DNA from: Ananas comosus
Lineage: Eukaryota > Streptophyta > Magnoliopsida > Poales > Bromeliaceae
Length of the DNA stretch: 64,000 nt
Reading direction: 5' to 3'
Assembly: GCF_001540865.1 (NCBI RefSeq)
Contig: NC_033639.1
Span: 7,286,282 to 7,350,281, forward strand
Numbering within the stretch: position 1 is the first letter of the stretch; each line of letters opens with the position of its first letter. Below, piece after piece: positions 43,957 through 56,047 of the stretch. Made by a program: the position numbers and the translations under genes. The notes below the pieces were generated by a model. It did no database searches. It worked only from the letters and a program-made list of their open reading frames with translations, and had not been told where the DNA came from.

Positions 43957-44664
43957 GTACTAGATTTATTACTTTTTCTTTTTATGCATTATACATATAA
44001 ATTCATTGCGTGTAAATAAAAAAAAAAAAAAAAAAAAAAACTGCATTTGGCTCATATTTGTGAGTGTTTCGTGTTTACAATGGCTTACACATAGAGATAT
44101 AGAAAAGAGCCAGTTTTCATACTTGTGGATAGAATTCCATAAGCCAATAATGAAACGATTAATCTGTTCTTCTACCTTTTGGCACTTTGCAGTGTACTAA
44201 TATGATCGTTTTATAGATTGTAGTGGCTCTTATGTTCTACTTTTGAGAGGACTTTGTGCTTAATTGACTGAGCTCTTATGGTTATAAATAAGCTTGATAT
44301 TATTTCGTGGTAGTTTAGTGGATTGAAAAATTGCAGAAATTCTGCCTGCACACGTAGAGAATGTTCGGACTAGGGGACTAGCGACGTGTAGTTATCACAC
44401 GAAGGGCATCTCCAGTAGCTTAGCTATTGGCTGTGAGATTTGCATAGCAGTTGTTGATACTCGATTTTCTGAACAGCTTTGCTTTCGGCAAAACTATAGT
44501 CTGATAAGTCATCTGATAGGATTTGCTACGGAAGTAAGAGCACGGTAGGAAGTAAGAACTACTCGCTCGTCAGCCTCTTTGATGCTTCTGTGGAAGTGCG
44601 TGCTGGTTGAGGGAGCGGCCTATTATTAATAAACAATGTTCAAAATAGTGCTTCTGTGGAAGAG
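43957..44664 (+). other. 3' flank of the TPR gene with poly-A tract
   Basis: An A run of about 24 bases starts at 44017, about 60 bp after the stop codon, and is preceded by GTAAATAAA. The rest to 44664 shows no gene. Confidence 0.5.
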
Positions 44665-45194
44665 AAAAAAGTTACTAGTTTTGCGATTCTACAAAAATTA
44701 ACTACTATTTTGAATTTTACAGATTCGGACTGTATTTTCAACAAACTGAACAAATACCTTTATCCCTTTCCCTCTCTTCTTTTTTTTTTCTTCATTCTTT
44801 TTTTTTTTTCTCTCCTACCCTCATCGTCTCCTCCACCGTCTCAGCGGCTCTCGGTGACGGTAGCGAGGACGGCGCCACCTCTCCTCCTCCTCCATCTCTC
44901 CTCGCCGGCGCCGGTAGCCCTCGGTGACCGTAATGAGGGCGGCCCGCCTCCTTTTCCTCCGCCTCCGCCTTTGCCGGCGCCGGAGAAGGAGAAGAACTTG
45001 GAGCGGATTTGGGTAAGGACAGAGTGGATAGAAGAACTCGAAGCGGATCTGGATGAGGACGGAGCAGACGAAGGCAATGAGGTCGTTGCCGAGTAAGTGC
45101 TCACCGCCGGTGAGAGTGAGGAAAAAAGACGTGCCTATTTCCAATGAGCAAACAAAGATGCAGATGGTAGAAAAAAATAAAAAGTAAAAAAATA

Positions 45195-45350
45195 AGGCAA
45201 AGGGCTTGGTGGTTGGTACCCGAAGTTCCAAGTTCGAATCCTAGTTTATTCACATTTCCAGCTAAGTTTATTTTTAAATGAAATAAACGAATCGGACAGC
45301 GTTCTACCTATCTCTAAAAAAAAAAATAAAAAACAAAAAATAAAAAAAAT
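45195..45350 (+). mobile_element. tRNA-related SINE
   Basis: A Pol III box B-like AGTTCGAATCC at 45231-45241 is preceded by a TGGTTGGTACCCGAAGTTCC segment. The body reads CTAGTTTATTCACATTTCC...GTTCTACCTATCTCT, followed directly by an A-rich tail (45318-45350). Box A is not clear. This arrangement is typical of plant tRNA-derived SINEs. Confidence 0.6.
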
Positions 45351-45794
45351 TTCTCATTGAGAAATCATTATATATTGTTGTTGTAATTGAAAAATCTAAT
45401 AATTAGAGAGAAAGGAAAAATATGAAAATTGCACCGTTAAAATAAAATTACACTATTTTATAAAGAAATACAATTTAATATGAACATTTCACTCTGTGAG
45501 ATAAAATTAGACTATTTGAAATAAAAGTTACACTCCTTCGACAAAAATTATAATGTTTCAGAGAAAATTGCATCCTCGTTCGCTTCTTGAAGATGAGCAC
45601 GTTTTTTTTCCTCACCCTCAAGGTTGGTGAGGACCTCCCCGGCAACGATCTCATTGCCTTCATCTGCTCTGCCCTCACTGGGCCTGCTCCGAATTCTTCT
45701 TCTCCTTCTCCGACGTCGGCGAATGTGGAGGTGGCGCCACCCTCGTTACCGTCGCTGAGGGCTGCAGAGGTGGTGGACGAGACCATGAGGGCTG

Positions 45795-45838
45795 AGAAAA
45801 AAAAAAAAAAAAAAAAAAAAAAAGGGAAAAAAAAATAG
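45795..45838. repeat. A-rich tract
   Basis: An A run of about 26 bases, then GGGAAAAAAAAA, inside the right arm of the MULE-like element. Confidence 0.8.
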
Positions 45839-46095
45839 AGAAGGAATTAGAGGATTGTTATCAGTTTGGTTAAAAATCCGACACCGGATCTGTTAAATCT
45901 AAACTAGTGGTTCACATATGTGCAAAATCGCAAGGACTAATGGATTTTTTATATGCACATTGGCCAGTTATTTTATGTTAATATCATAAAAAAATAACTA
46001 TTTGTTAGTAGATATCAGTATTTTAAATATATATACTTATATATAATATATATATATATTATATACTATACATATATATATATATATATATATAG

Positions 46096-46605
46096 TCCAG
46101 CTACTACACTGATAAGAGTACGATCACCTTCGTATTCAAAAGTTGTTTTCGATGATAGAGCTTCCGAATCGACGATTCATGCCGCGTTAACTATTATCGA
46201 GAGCATTTAAAATTTTTAGAAATTAAATTTTATAATTTTTAGACATCATTTACCTTACGATCAAAAGGTCTCAAAACTGACAATTTTAACGGTCGGTACG
46301 GAATACTTGCTAGTTTAACAGTGTAAAAGAATCGGAATCGGTTAAACTTCTATCTAGGTAAAGATTAATAACTTCGATTTTAAATTGAACGATTCAATCA
46401 TCCATTTTGAAGACGTTGTTCGATTTTGACCGTTCATTTTATATCCGCTTGATGAACTTTATTTTGATTTCGAAAATTTACAAAATGTATTTTTTAGAAG
46501 TTTCAAATACTTTTAGATCATATTTAACAGAGTAGATTATTGATTTGGAAGCTTTATTATCGAAAACACCTTATGAGTACGAAGAGCTCTATACTCGTAA
46601 CTAAA
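46096..46605. mobile_element. MITE family C copy, full length
   Basis: About 510 bp between (TA)n and unrelated DNA. The inverted ends contain GTATTCAAAAGTTGTTTTCGATGATAGAGC and its complement ending TTATGAGTACGAAGAGC (the motif is given in parts). It serves as the reference for the copies at 6473 and 17221. Confidence 0.7.
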
Positions 46606-46614
46606 AATGATGAA

Positions 46615-47264
46615 ATGATTATTCCAGGGATAGGTATAAATTGAGGTATAAGTGGGGATTAGATCAATTTTGCGTTTGGATGAAAATTAGGTTATTCCTA
46701 GGAATAAAAAAAATAGCGTTTGGTTAGGTAAGATGGAATAAGAAAGATAGTAGATTTTTATAAATACAAAATAATGATATTACCATCTTATTATATTTGA
46801 ATTTGAATTTTTAAATTTTTAAATTTAAAATTTTAACTTTGAAATTTTAAAATTTAAAATTAAAATTAAAATTTTAAAATCTCAAATTTTAAATTCAAAA
46901 TTTTAAAATAAGAATAGGGGTGGAAACAATTNATAAAATTTATTATAATATTTAAATATAAATAATATTTATTAATATAGTACAATTAATAATTTTATAA
47001 TAAAAATAATGTATTATAATACATAACATATTATATTTATATAATTTAGTTTAATTCAATTTATAATTTTAATTAAGTTTGAAATTAAGCATTGGAATAG
47101 CGCTATTCCACCAAAATGGTGAAATAGCAAATCCCTTGCTATTCCAGGATAATCGGGAATAGTAAGGTTTGACCGGAATATTTTATCCCGGTAATAAATC
47201 TTCCCGTTTGGCAGAATAGCGGGGATAACGAAAGTTATCCCCGCTTATCCCCTGAACCAAACAG
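46615..47264. mobile_element. Putative MITE with GGGGATA...TATCCCC ends
   Basis: CAGGGATAGG...GCGTTTGGATG at the left and TTATCCCCTGAACCAAACAGCG at the right form weak inverted ends. The interior is AT-rich low-complexity DNA (46795-47090, with one N at 46932). No clear target duplication was found. Confidence 0.4.
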
Positions 47265-47499
47265 CGTTTATATATACAATACCCATATAATAAAACTGTT
47301 GGTTAGTAAGCATTTCTATTATTGCAATAACTAGTGCTGGGCCAGAGGCCTCTTTGGATACATTCATCTTGAGCAAGGGACTCAGAACATCCGAAAGAAT
47401 CGGAGTTCGCGTCACATTCAAGTGACTCAAAGCATACAGTGCAACCTTCAGTCAGCTATGTAGTATTAAGGTCCCTTCAAATACTATGGCAGAAACTTA

Positions 47500-47985
47500 G
47501 TGTAACCCTCGAGGTTTCGGAAGAAATTATCGAACTTTAGCCAAATTGACTAAAATGTAATAACTGAAGTTTTTGGATAAATAAAATTAAACCCTTGGTT
47601 GACGATGTTTTTGTGTGTAATTTAATTACTAAAGCACTCGTCAAATTTCAGGAGAAAATGAGCTAAAATGGAGAAGTTACGCGACCCGAACCGATGACTT
47701 AAGTGAAAAGTAACTCCAGTTTTCCGGATGAACCAATGATTAGAGAAGGGTTCTAGTGCACATCGAACTCCGAATATAGGACTTCAATAGCTCGTTTCGA
47801 ATGGCTCGACNGTTACTATTCACTTTAAGTGAAACTTGGAAATCGCGTAGAATTTCCGTTTTAACTCGATTTCGCCCGAAACTTGACGAGTGCTTTTGTA
47901 ATTAAATTACACACAAAAACATCGTCAACAGAGAGTTTAGCTACACTGCAAAAATCTCAGTCCTTACAATTATGCATTATAAAAA
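47500..47985. mobile_element. Inverted-repeat element (MITE or fold-back)
   Basis: The arm GTTGACGATGTTTTTGTGTG at 47598 and its complement ending at 47929 extend inward over GTAATTTAATTAC...AGCACTCGTCAA. They extend outward, more weakly, over ACTGA.GTTTTTG. Each arm is about 110 bp. The centre contains one N. No ORF. Confidence 0.65.
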
Positions 47986-49532
47986 TTTTTCATTTATAGA
48001 TAGACTCTTTCACTTCACCTCTTCCATTACTCATATAATTTATAATTTATTAAATTTTAATAAATTTAATTGAACAACTTAAATTTGAATTCACAATAAA
48101 TATTATTGAATAACTACTATAAATAGTGATGCGAAGGTTATTTTGGTAATTATACATATACCGACAAAAAAAGGGTGAGATGAAACCAACAAACATATTT
48201 GCTTATAATAATAAGAATAGATAGATTATTGAACATCACCCTAATAAGCCGTGGTGGTTGATGATGGAGGGAGGTGGCAGCTCTCTTCCTCCGTCAGGGC
48301 CTCCTCACGCGAGAAATTTTAACTCATCAACAATTTTCTTCTTGTATTTTCAGAAATTTAAAGTAAACTTAGATGTACTTATATTACTATGTAATTTAGA
48401 ATTTTTTATTGTGCCGCTCCAAGGAATCATATATAGGAATGTAAAAATGCAAAGTTTGTAGTTTTAACTTCACCTAAGCATTTTGAACGGATAATTTTAG
48501 ATCCAATAAGTTTTTAGTGCTGACCGGCTGAGTCGCTAGTTTGCTAACGGAAAGTGATGTCTTGTGGCCAGGGTATTGGATCCGATGAGGACATTAAGAT
48601 CAAAATGGAGAAAGTTTGTGATCCTATCGAGGAAATTTGAACTCGCGAAGACGTCCGGGTTTAAATGAGAAAACTCTAAATCTCACATCCGATGAGAAAA
48701 AGCTCTAGTTCAAATAACTTGAAAATTTTGAGCTAGAAATTTAAGTCCAACAAATTATTAGTGATAGTAGACCAAATCATTACATTTATATTTGCTACAC
48801 TATATTCTTTTTTCAAAGATGCCACTAAATTATTATTTTCTCATTAATCTCTACGTTGCATCAACAAACCTACCTTTTCAGAAAAAGCTAGCAACTTGAT
48901 TAATAGGCACAAATTGAAAATAGCAGAAAGTATATATTTGGCCCATTTTAACTTAAAATGCCTGCAACATTTTTCTCATCTTATGTTTGCCGAAAATTGT
49001 GGTAAGGCTTACAGTTTGATAGGTGTCACTAAAAAAGGGTGTCACTAAAAAAAAAAGATAAAGAGAATCAAGGGAGTTCCTCGTATAGCTCAGAAGAGTG
49101 ACAAGTGCTTACGGCTTTTGCTCTAACCAAGAAACATTCAAAGAATATTTTTGATATCAAGTCAAACGAGCTTCTGAAAACTAAACAGAAAATATCTAAT
49201 TTAAAGTTTCTGCTCTTTAGCTCCAGAAAAGAAGCATCTCTAGGAATCTACGAACAAGAACTTAACTGATTGAAGTGCTCCGCTCAACTAGAAGATATTT
49301 TAACAACTTCCTGAACTTCATCCTTCACTCACAAAATAAAATTTGACTGATACCATCAATATAATGCATTCATTTACTTACAAATAATGCGTATTACCAT
49401 CCATAGCATATTAGATTACATCAAAGCTTACATTAGTTAACTCCAAATGATAATTATCTTCTACTCTCAATCCAATCCACACGTATAATTCTTATTAACA
49501 AGATAGGAGGAGAAGATGAAGATTTATTTCCC
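47986..49532. other. Intergenic, no gene recognised
   Basis: AT-rich sequence downstream of the I9-inhibitor gene. The few short open frames lack family features. A short direct repeat (GGTGTCACTAAAAAA) occurs near 49022-49055. Confidence 0.4.
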
Positions 49533-52432
49533 TTACACGCCGTGTCCTTTGCTCGAACCAAGCAGATGGTAAGTCCTGCTAGGGATAACATGAAGAACAC
49601 CCGGTTGCTCTGCGTTATAACCAACAAAATAAATGCTGTCAAACTTGTGATTGAAGAAGGGTCAAAAACAACATAGCCTGTTTACTGAAGATGGGTCAAA
49701 AACAACATAGCCTGTTTATTGATTCCCAAACCCTCCCCCCCTACAGCAAAAAAATGGTATGCAAGTTCAACAGAATCTGATAGCGAAATATGGCATGATA
49801 TAGTTCTCAAACAGAGGTGACTTAGGTTAACCGAGCTTGCTGCAACACACAATAAAGCTACTTATTGCTCAAGTCAATCTCAAGTGAGCTTCAGACTCGC
49901 ATACAGACACACGTAATTCAGATTACCAGCAACATGAACAAACCAAGAGCAAGATATTGACCAACTGCCGAGATCATTTGCATCCGGAAATGATCGGAAA
50001 AGCAAGCACATCAAAATTAAGAAGGATAATCATGGAAAATGATTTCACATCTTAAGAGTATTGGCCTTTTCATTTGAAAAATACCATAATAATCAGACGG
50101 AATCATGTACAACTTGCCAGATCAGGTCAATTCCACAAAAGAGAGATGAGGATTGCAAAGAACGGGTCAAGATTGCATTAGATTTCGGAGTCTGATTTTG
50201 ACCGTATTAAAGCAAAACAAAAGCAGGGAAATATGCTCGACAAATAATGCAGATTCCAATTTCTTTTTATGATAAAAAAAATCACTGCTTGTCTAAACAA
50301 AGGCATGAAAAGGATGTTCATTATGGATGCAAAAAAAAAAATAAAAAAAATAAAAAAAATAAAAATAATAAAAAATAAAATAAAACAACCAAGAAAAAGT
50401 GATTTTCAAGAAACTGTAACAAGCTAATCATAAGCAGGATGCTAAGTTTCATTAGATAACCCACAGAAAATAGTGAGCACTAAGCAATCAAATTCAACAT
50501 CAAATAGATGCAACTTAAACAACATGGGAACAATCCACTTGAACAAATAGTTAATAAAATTTAGGAAAAACTTCATATGCCCCCCTGTGGTTTGCTTCTT
50601 TTTTAGTTTCGCACTCTATAGTTTTAACTGTATCACTTTAAGTATTATGTGGTTTCTATTTTTGTTCTTCCGTTACATCCTATGTTAACTTTTCCATTCA
50701 AACAATCACGTGCGTTTTTTCGCCATTCGGAACTCCCCAAGAATGATCAAAATTAAGCCCTAAAGGGTCTCATGCCTTTTCATTGACCTTTGTAGGGCCA
50801 TATCCGACGCAACGGAGAAGTTAATGGAGGGTGTAACAGAAAACGAAGATAAAAACCACATGGTACTTAATTGACATAGTTAAAACTATAGGGTACTAAA
50901 GTGAAAATAAAAGGGTGTAAATCAAGAGGTATCTAAAGTTTTCCCTAGAATTTATCACAAAAAATTCATTAATAAGCACAAATGAGAAGAAAGGTTGCTG
51001 AATAATCCTTAATTAAATCATTGTTTCAGTAAAATAGTACTAACAAACATTGAGGATATTGGATGGAAAAATAAATACAGGCATGTTGTTGCAAAGATTA
51101 GACAAGCTTGGAAACAAATCCACTTGAGTGAAAAATTCAGGGATGAAATTGTGAACCATCAAATGTTCAGGGACTACAAGGAAAATCTTAACCCTATAAA
51201 CAGCAAATGCTTCATAACAGCACAATTAATCAACAGAATAATCCAATCCAGGGGTGAAATTCAATTTAACCTCGACCTCAATCTAAACAGAAAACAATTA
51301 ATTGCGGAATAACCATTCCTAAATGATGAGTAAGGTATTAGACACCTATATTCCCCTTAATAATTAAGCCTACAAAAACAGGTAGGTCCAATTGCTCGAT
51401 CACCATATGTAAACAACACGATGAATCAATCCAAGTAAAACTGAAATTACAAGCAATTCAATTCATTGATGAGGGTCGACATGCGGAAGGAGAACTCACT
51501 TTTCAATTCTTCAACCTGCTTTGGAGTGAGCCTCGCTGCAAACCCGCTAGCTGAAAGCGTGTAGTGGTAGATCATGGCGTCCTTTGCTGCCTCCTTACTG
51601 GAAAATGTCCCACAAAATCATTCACAGATTCAAAATTTTGAGGGGGGGAAAGAAATTATAAAACTGGGAACTCGTAAATAGATTTCACAAGAAAATAAGA
51701 CGAACACACAATCGGTATCCCGATTAGGAGACAAAACCAAAATGGAATATTATTACAGCCTCCTTTGTCAACCTCCGTCCTACGATATCCTTGAAAAAAA
51801 ATTTCGCAAGTACGACCAAATCGAGGTAAAAACGCGCGTTTTTTCTCGATTACGGGGAAACTGAATCATAAATTAAAGGAAACGGAAACAGAAGCGTAAA
51901 TGATATACCACCGCTTCCTTCGCAGCCGCCTTACTGACGAATCACCAAATAAATTCGCCTCCCCCCCCGCCCACCCCTCCCCCGCAAAAAAAAANAAAAA
52001 AAAAAAACAACCAAATCATGGAATGAAAAAGAGAAAGGGAAAAAAAAAAAGGGAGTATCACGACCTCCTTCGTCGTAATAAGAATCGCATCTTTATCTCG
52101 ATCAAAGGGGGGAAAACCGTCAAATCGTTCATAGGAGCGGAAAATGGGGAATGAAATTAATGGAAAAAAAAAAAAACAGAACAGAAGGTGAGGGGATGGA
52201 TCTCGAACCTTCCGAGGACGGAGGCGAGGGTGCTGATGTGGAAGTCCTCAGGGTCGGCGTCGCCGTCGGGGCGGGCGACGTAGACGATCTGTGGGGTGGC
52301 CGCCTCGGGATCCGCGGGCTCCGCGGCCGTCGCCGCCATTGTTGAGGTCGAGAAGGAGAAAAGGGAGAGGAGGAGGAGGAGGAGGAGGAGGGAGACGAGG
52401 AGGAGGGGAATGGAGGGGTATTTGCTCATCAT
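49533..52432 (-). CDS. Stand-alone subtilase inhibitor I9-domain protein with signal peptide
   Basis: Three exons on the minus strand: 52432-52209, 51597-51500 and 49609-49533. They have GT-AG introns and join in frame to 132 residues. The N terminus is a strongly hydrophobic leucine run (residues about 8-30), a likely signal peptide or anchor. It is followed by the propeptide/inhibitor I9 fold: QIVYVARP, EDFHISTLASVLGS, AMIYHYTLSASGFAARLTPKQVEEL, and QPGVLHVIPSRTYHL at the end. Such proteins resemble subtilase propeptides without the protease and inhibit subtilisin-like proteases in plants (SPI-1 type). The donor of exon 1 (AG|GTTCGA) is weak but gives the conserved LGS junction. Intron 2 (1.9 kb) contains a MITE. 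No catalytic domain follows, so this is not a truncated protease gene. Confidence 0.85.
49653..49718. repeat. Short tandem duplication in intron 2 of the I9-inhibitor gene
   Basis: A unit of about 32 bp, GGGTCAAAAACAACATAGCC with flanks, is repeated twice with only one or two differences. Confidence 0.75.
50563..50947. mobile_element. MITE in intron 2 of the I9-inhibitor gene
   Basis: The ends AGGAAAAACTTCATATGCCCC and the complement of GGTATCTAAAGTTTTCCCT are inverted. The interior has CCACATGGTAC and GGGTACTAAAGTGAAA words shared with the tandem element at 800-1430. No ORF. Confidence 0.6.
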
Positions 52433-53101
52433 GGCTTCGGAGGGGACGAGGAAGAGGACGGGGAAGGAACATTTGTTCGTCCAAAACGACGCTATTTATA
52501 TGGCGTTACTTGCACCCCCCGTGTCCGACCAGCGCTGGCAACCTACAATCTCTCACCCCGATTTGCTAATTTTGATTCCATTCCAAAATTAATTCGATTT
52601 GACAACAAACAAAATAACAAATATCCTTTGAAATTTAGCTTTTCACAGAGAGATACCAGAACTTTCAATTACGATCATTACATATCTTAAATTTTAGCCT
52701 CTCCTTAATTAAAGTTTTTACTATATAATGATTTGATCGTTTGAATTGCATACAATTTTATAAAGCTTTAGAACACGAGCTTTTTTTTTATTCCAAGATG
52801 TAAATAAAGTGATAAAAATAAAAGTTTCCCCCATTCTATTCTTCAATCGTTGTGCTTAATTATCAAAATTGAGAGAAAAAAATGTTTTTTTTTAATTTTT
52901 TGAAGTCTTACAGAATTATATACACGGTATCTAGCCAAAACAGCTGTGTAATTAGTTAGTTCACTCAAGCGGAGAGACCTATTGAATTATGTGTTAAAGT
53001 TTGGAAAATGTATTTGCCAAAATTTAAAGGTTAGGCATTCACTTGTAAAGAGCTAAAGTTCGGGAGTCTTTATACAATTTACGTAAAAAGAAAGAAAAAT
53101 G

Positions 53102-53270
53102 CTTCTTATGCACCCAAAAAGAAAGGTGGAGATCTTACACCCTCTATGCTATTATTGATAAAAATTCAAATAATTATTAGTAAAAATAAAAAAATGTGAT
53201 AATTAATTAACGGTCTTGTAATGGAGTTGGTGTAAGATATACACCCCACTTTGAGGTGTACCGATAATAT
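53102..53270. mobile_element. Short MITE upstream of the I9-inhibitor gene
   Basis: GCACCCAAAAAGAAAGGTGGAGATCTTACACC at the left (in two parts: GCACCCAAAAAG and GTGGAGATCTTACACC) is matched by an inverted GGTGTAAGATATACACC...TGAGGTGTAC at the right. About 170 bp, non-coding. Confidence 0.45.
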
Positions 53271-53399
53271 GGCCCTTTGATTTAAGTTTCTAACATTTCA
53301 ATGTATTTGTTTTTATCATTAATAGCTCTTCTAATATAATTTTAAATTAATTGCTTATTTTAATAAATTTTTTTACATTAAAAGAGAGTTGGGAGACCT

Positions 53400-55200
53400 A
53401 GAATGACACGTGTTCCCCAACTCTCCACTTCGGCTCCCCTATCCTCATATTCTCCTTCATTACAACAATATTACATACATCCTATCTAGTAAAATATTAT
53501 ATATATATCAATAGACAACAACTCATTAATGCCACTGAATACCACTTTTCTTCGATAGCAGAACTACCCTTCATCCTCGTGGTGTGGATTGGATAAGAAT
53601 GAACCAACTAGTCGAATGGTCGACCACCACTACGTATTATATATCGATCGACCTCCTCGACTAACACAAGAGTCTACAAGATGGCACTCTACCATCCTAA
53701 CCATTCAAGAGTCTACATCACCGTGTACGACTCTGTCCATGGTGGAACTTACCTTGGTCCAATTACCGGCATTGCATAAAAGCAATATCACATGTGCATT
53801 ACTCAATCATGAGTGCCCCAATCACACATAGACTTTTAGCTCTATAGCGAGATGGCACCCTTCGGTACATCTTCAATTCTAATTCACCTGAGAGCATACT
53901 CCCCAAACCTCACATGGCTTTCCACTAGCTCGTTGGTTGTCTTATAAAGAGTACTTGACTCTACTTTCATCTGCCACGGGTCACCATCATGTTGTTCTCC
54001 CGACGAGTTCACACGAACACTCTGTTCGTGAATCCAATTAGGCGAGCGGTATGACCGAGCCTACGCTCCTAAGGTCACTACCCTCAGTCCTCCTACACGC
54101 TATTAACGCTCTCCTATTTCTAGAGCTATCGGCTAAATTGTTTATCCCAATTACCATGGGTGGTCCACAGACCGCCAATCCTACATAGGCCTACTTGCCT
54201 TGACAACACGCAACGTCTCTTGCACACAAGTGCAGACCTAATCATCACTGGGTGGAGTCCTCACCTGAGATCTGGCACACAGGCTCCCACTGGGAGCAAC
54301 CGAGACCCTAAACCACTACAAGTCTTCGGGTTGGGTCATCACTACACCCTCAATACTATCGATAAAACGATCTTATACGTGGCATTCCGCATTCCCGGGT
54401 CCTAGCTCGGACTACCAACCCGACCATAAATCTCTGCACTACCCGTAGGTCTTGGGCCGCTGTCTCACACAGCTGACTGCACCTGTCCATATGGCCCCAG
54501 GCTTCACAGTTCACACATGGTCCAGATACGGATCGCCCCCAAGTAACATCCGCCACCGTCATCACACACGACACGCTCTACCGAGCAACACATACCTCTA
54601 CCGGCTCCTACACACCTAGTGCGAGCCACCAGCCCTACGAGTGGTCCATGGCTCGCTTCACACCTAGCAATGCTGAAGTGCTACTGCCAACAAACCCTCT
54701 CGGCTGAGCCATAATTCGCACCCTACGGATACCTATACTCGAGCGTCTTACGGTACTATGCCTTTCGCGATAAACCAAGCACTACGCAATCTCGCCCGTA
54801 CTCACGAGTACACGAATACGAATTCCCCCACCTTGGTTGAGGTACTATTCGACCGACTCGTCGGAACTTGGCGACCGTCCAACCATTACGGAATAGTGAT
54901 TCTACCATCACTGTTCTGTCCCTCGGATCGACATCCGAAACTCTTGGACTACTAGGACATCCCCGAATATCATAACCCAACTCTCGCAACCAATTAGAGA
55001 GTTGGTTCACCATCTCCATCTCGACCACGAGCTCTATACTCGTTTCGCCACCAACAACTCGCCGGTATCGTCTAATCACCCATCCCTTTTAGTAGGCTAT
55101 GCACTTTCATGACGCAAGCATGCCAGGGTCACTACACTTACCCACATCTTAGTCCCTACTATGTTTATGCATAAATAGTAGTGAATGACCGCATGATAAT
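53400..55200 (-). mobile_element. Retroelement-derived non-coding region
   Basis: GC-moderate sequence without stops-free domains. It lies directly downstream (minus strand) of a gypsy gag remnant, and so is probably a leader, LTR or degraded internal part of the same element. I could not define LTR ends. Confidence 0.3.
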
Positions 55201-55239
55201 TGCATGCAATGCTCCAAGATTACATCATGCAAAAGCACA

Positions 55240-55988
55240 CGACTTCTTCAACCAAATCATACTTACCAGGACGTCGTCAGTAGCAGTAGACTCCTCAATT
55301 TGGGTCATGTAGCGAGAACCACCACAAATAACACACCCCGAAGAAGATTAGGTAGAAGACACTTTTGGGGTTTGGGGTTGCGATTGTATATGTCTCGGGG
55401 ATTGCCTAGAGCTCGATTGACCACCTGAATTACTCATCAGTCGCATCATCCCCCTCTCTCTAACAAGAGGTTCGCGCTCCTCCCGCGTGAAAGCATCACC
55501 TTGCTCCAAGACTCCAGCGAAAGTTTGTAATTCATAAGGATGCACAACTTTGAAAATTTTCAATCAAAATCCCTGCACAAAACAATCAGCCTTATCCCTC
55601 TCATCTCGCATCGCGTACAGGACACAGTTTCAAATACAGGAGAATTCCGCCTCATACTCTCTCACCGAGCGGTCTCCTTACAGTGCGGCATCGTGAGCCT
55701 ATCCTGAAGCTTTCTCTTCTCACTGTCGGGAAAGTAAGCAAAGAATATCAATCCTCAAAACTCTTCCGAAGTTAAAGAAGGAAGACTGGGCGATCGGTTT
55801 CATTTGTCGCTTTTCCACCACACCATTGCCAACTGTTCCAAACAATATGCGGCTAGGTGCACCTCGTTCCACTCCAAGGTGTACAGATCCTCAAAGAGAA
55901 TTTTCATGGAGTCAATCCATATTTTCACGATCCACGGATCCACCGCCTCTCCATCGAAGGTAGGCGGATTGCATTTCTTGAAGGTCAT
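55240..55988 (-). pseudogene. Gypsy gag remnant
   Basis: On the minus strand, frame segments read PPTFDGEAVDPWIVKIWIDS and HLAAYCLEQLAMVWWK, the retrotransposon gag block. After frame breaks come KIFKVVHPYELQTFAGVLEQ (55563-55348) and a partial zinc knuckle CVICGGSRY near 55315. No protease or RT follows. It belongs to a different gypsy lineage from the 6976-17220 element. The LARD-like copy 2 begins 60 bp from its start. Confidence 0.75.
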
Positions 55989-56047
55989 AGAGCCGCCAAA
56001 GCTTATTCCCGCTCCACCTCAAACGCCGCATAGCCAAGAGCCGGATT

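Larger units (their letters stand above)
44665..45965. mobile_element. Second long-TIR MULE-like element, left end lost
   Basis: The right end is the complement of GGCCAATGTGCATATAAAAAA, like the MULE at 30790. The left arm starts inside the inverted repeat (TTACTAGTTTTGCGATTCTAC). The arms contain GC-rich blocks (44820-45090 and 45650-45790) that are partly inverted copies of each other, and a degenerate TTGCACTATT array at 45430-45580. A SINE sits in the middle. No transposase. Confidence 0.6.

Noticed and set aside
45205..45260. Possible tRNA gene from the box B-like AGTTCGAATCC
   Set aside because: No box A, no cloverleaf arms and an A-rich tail. A SINE fits better.
53589..54405. Plus-strand open frames at 53589-53831 and 54160-54405
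   Set aside because: Short, without family features, and in a stretch next to a minus-strand gag remnant. Treated as chance frames in retroelement DNA.
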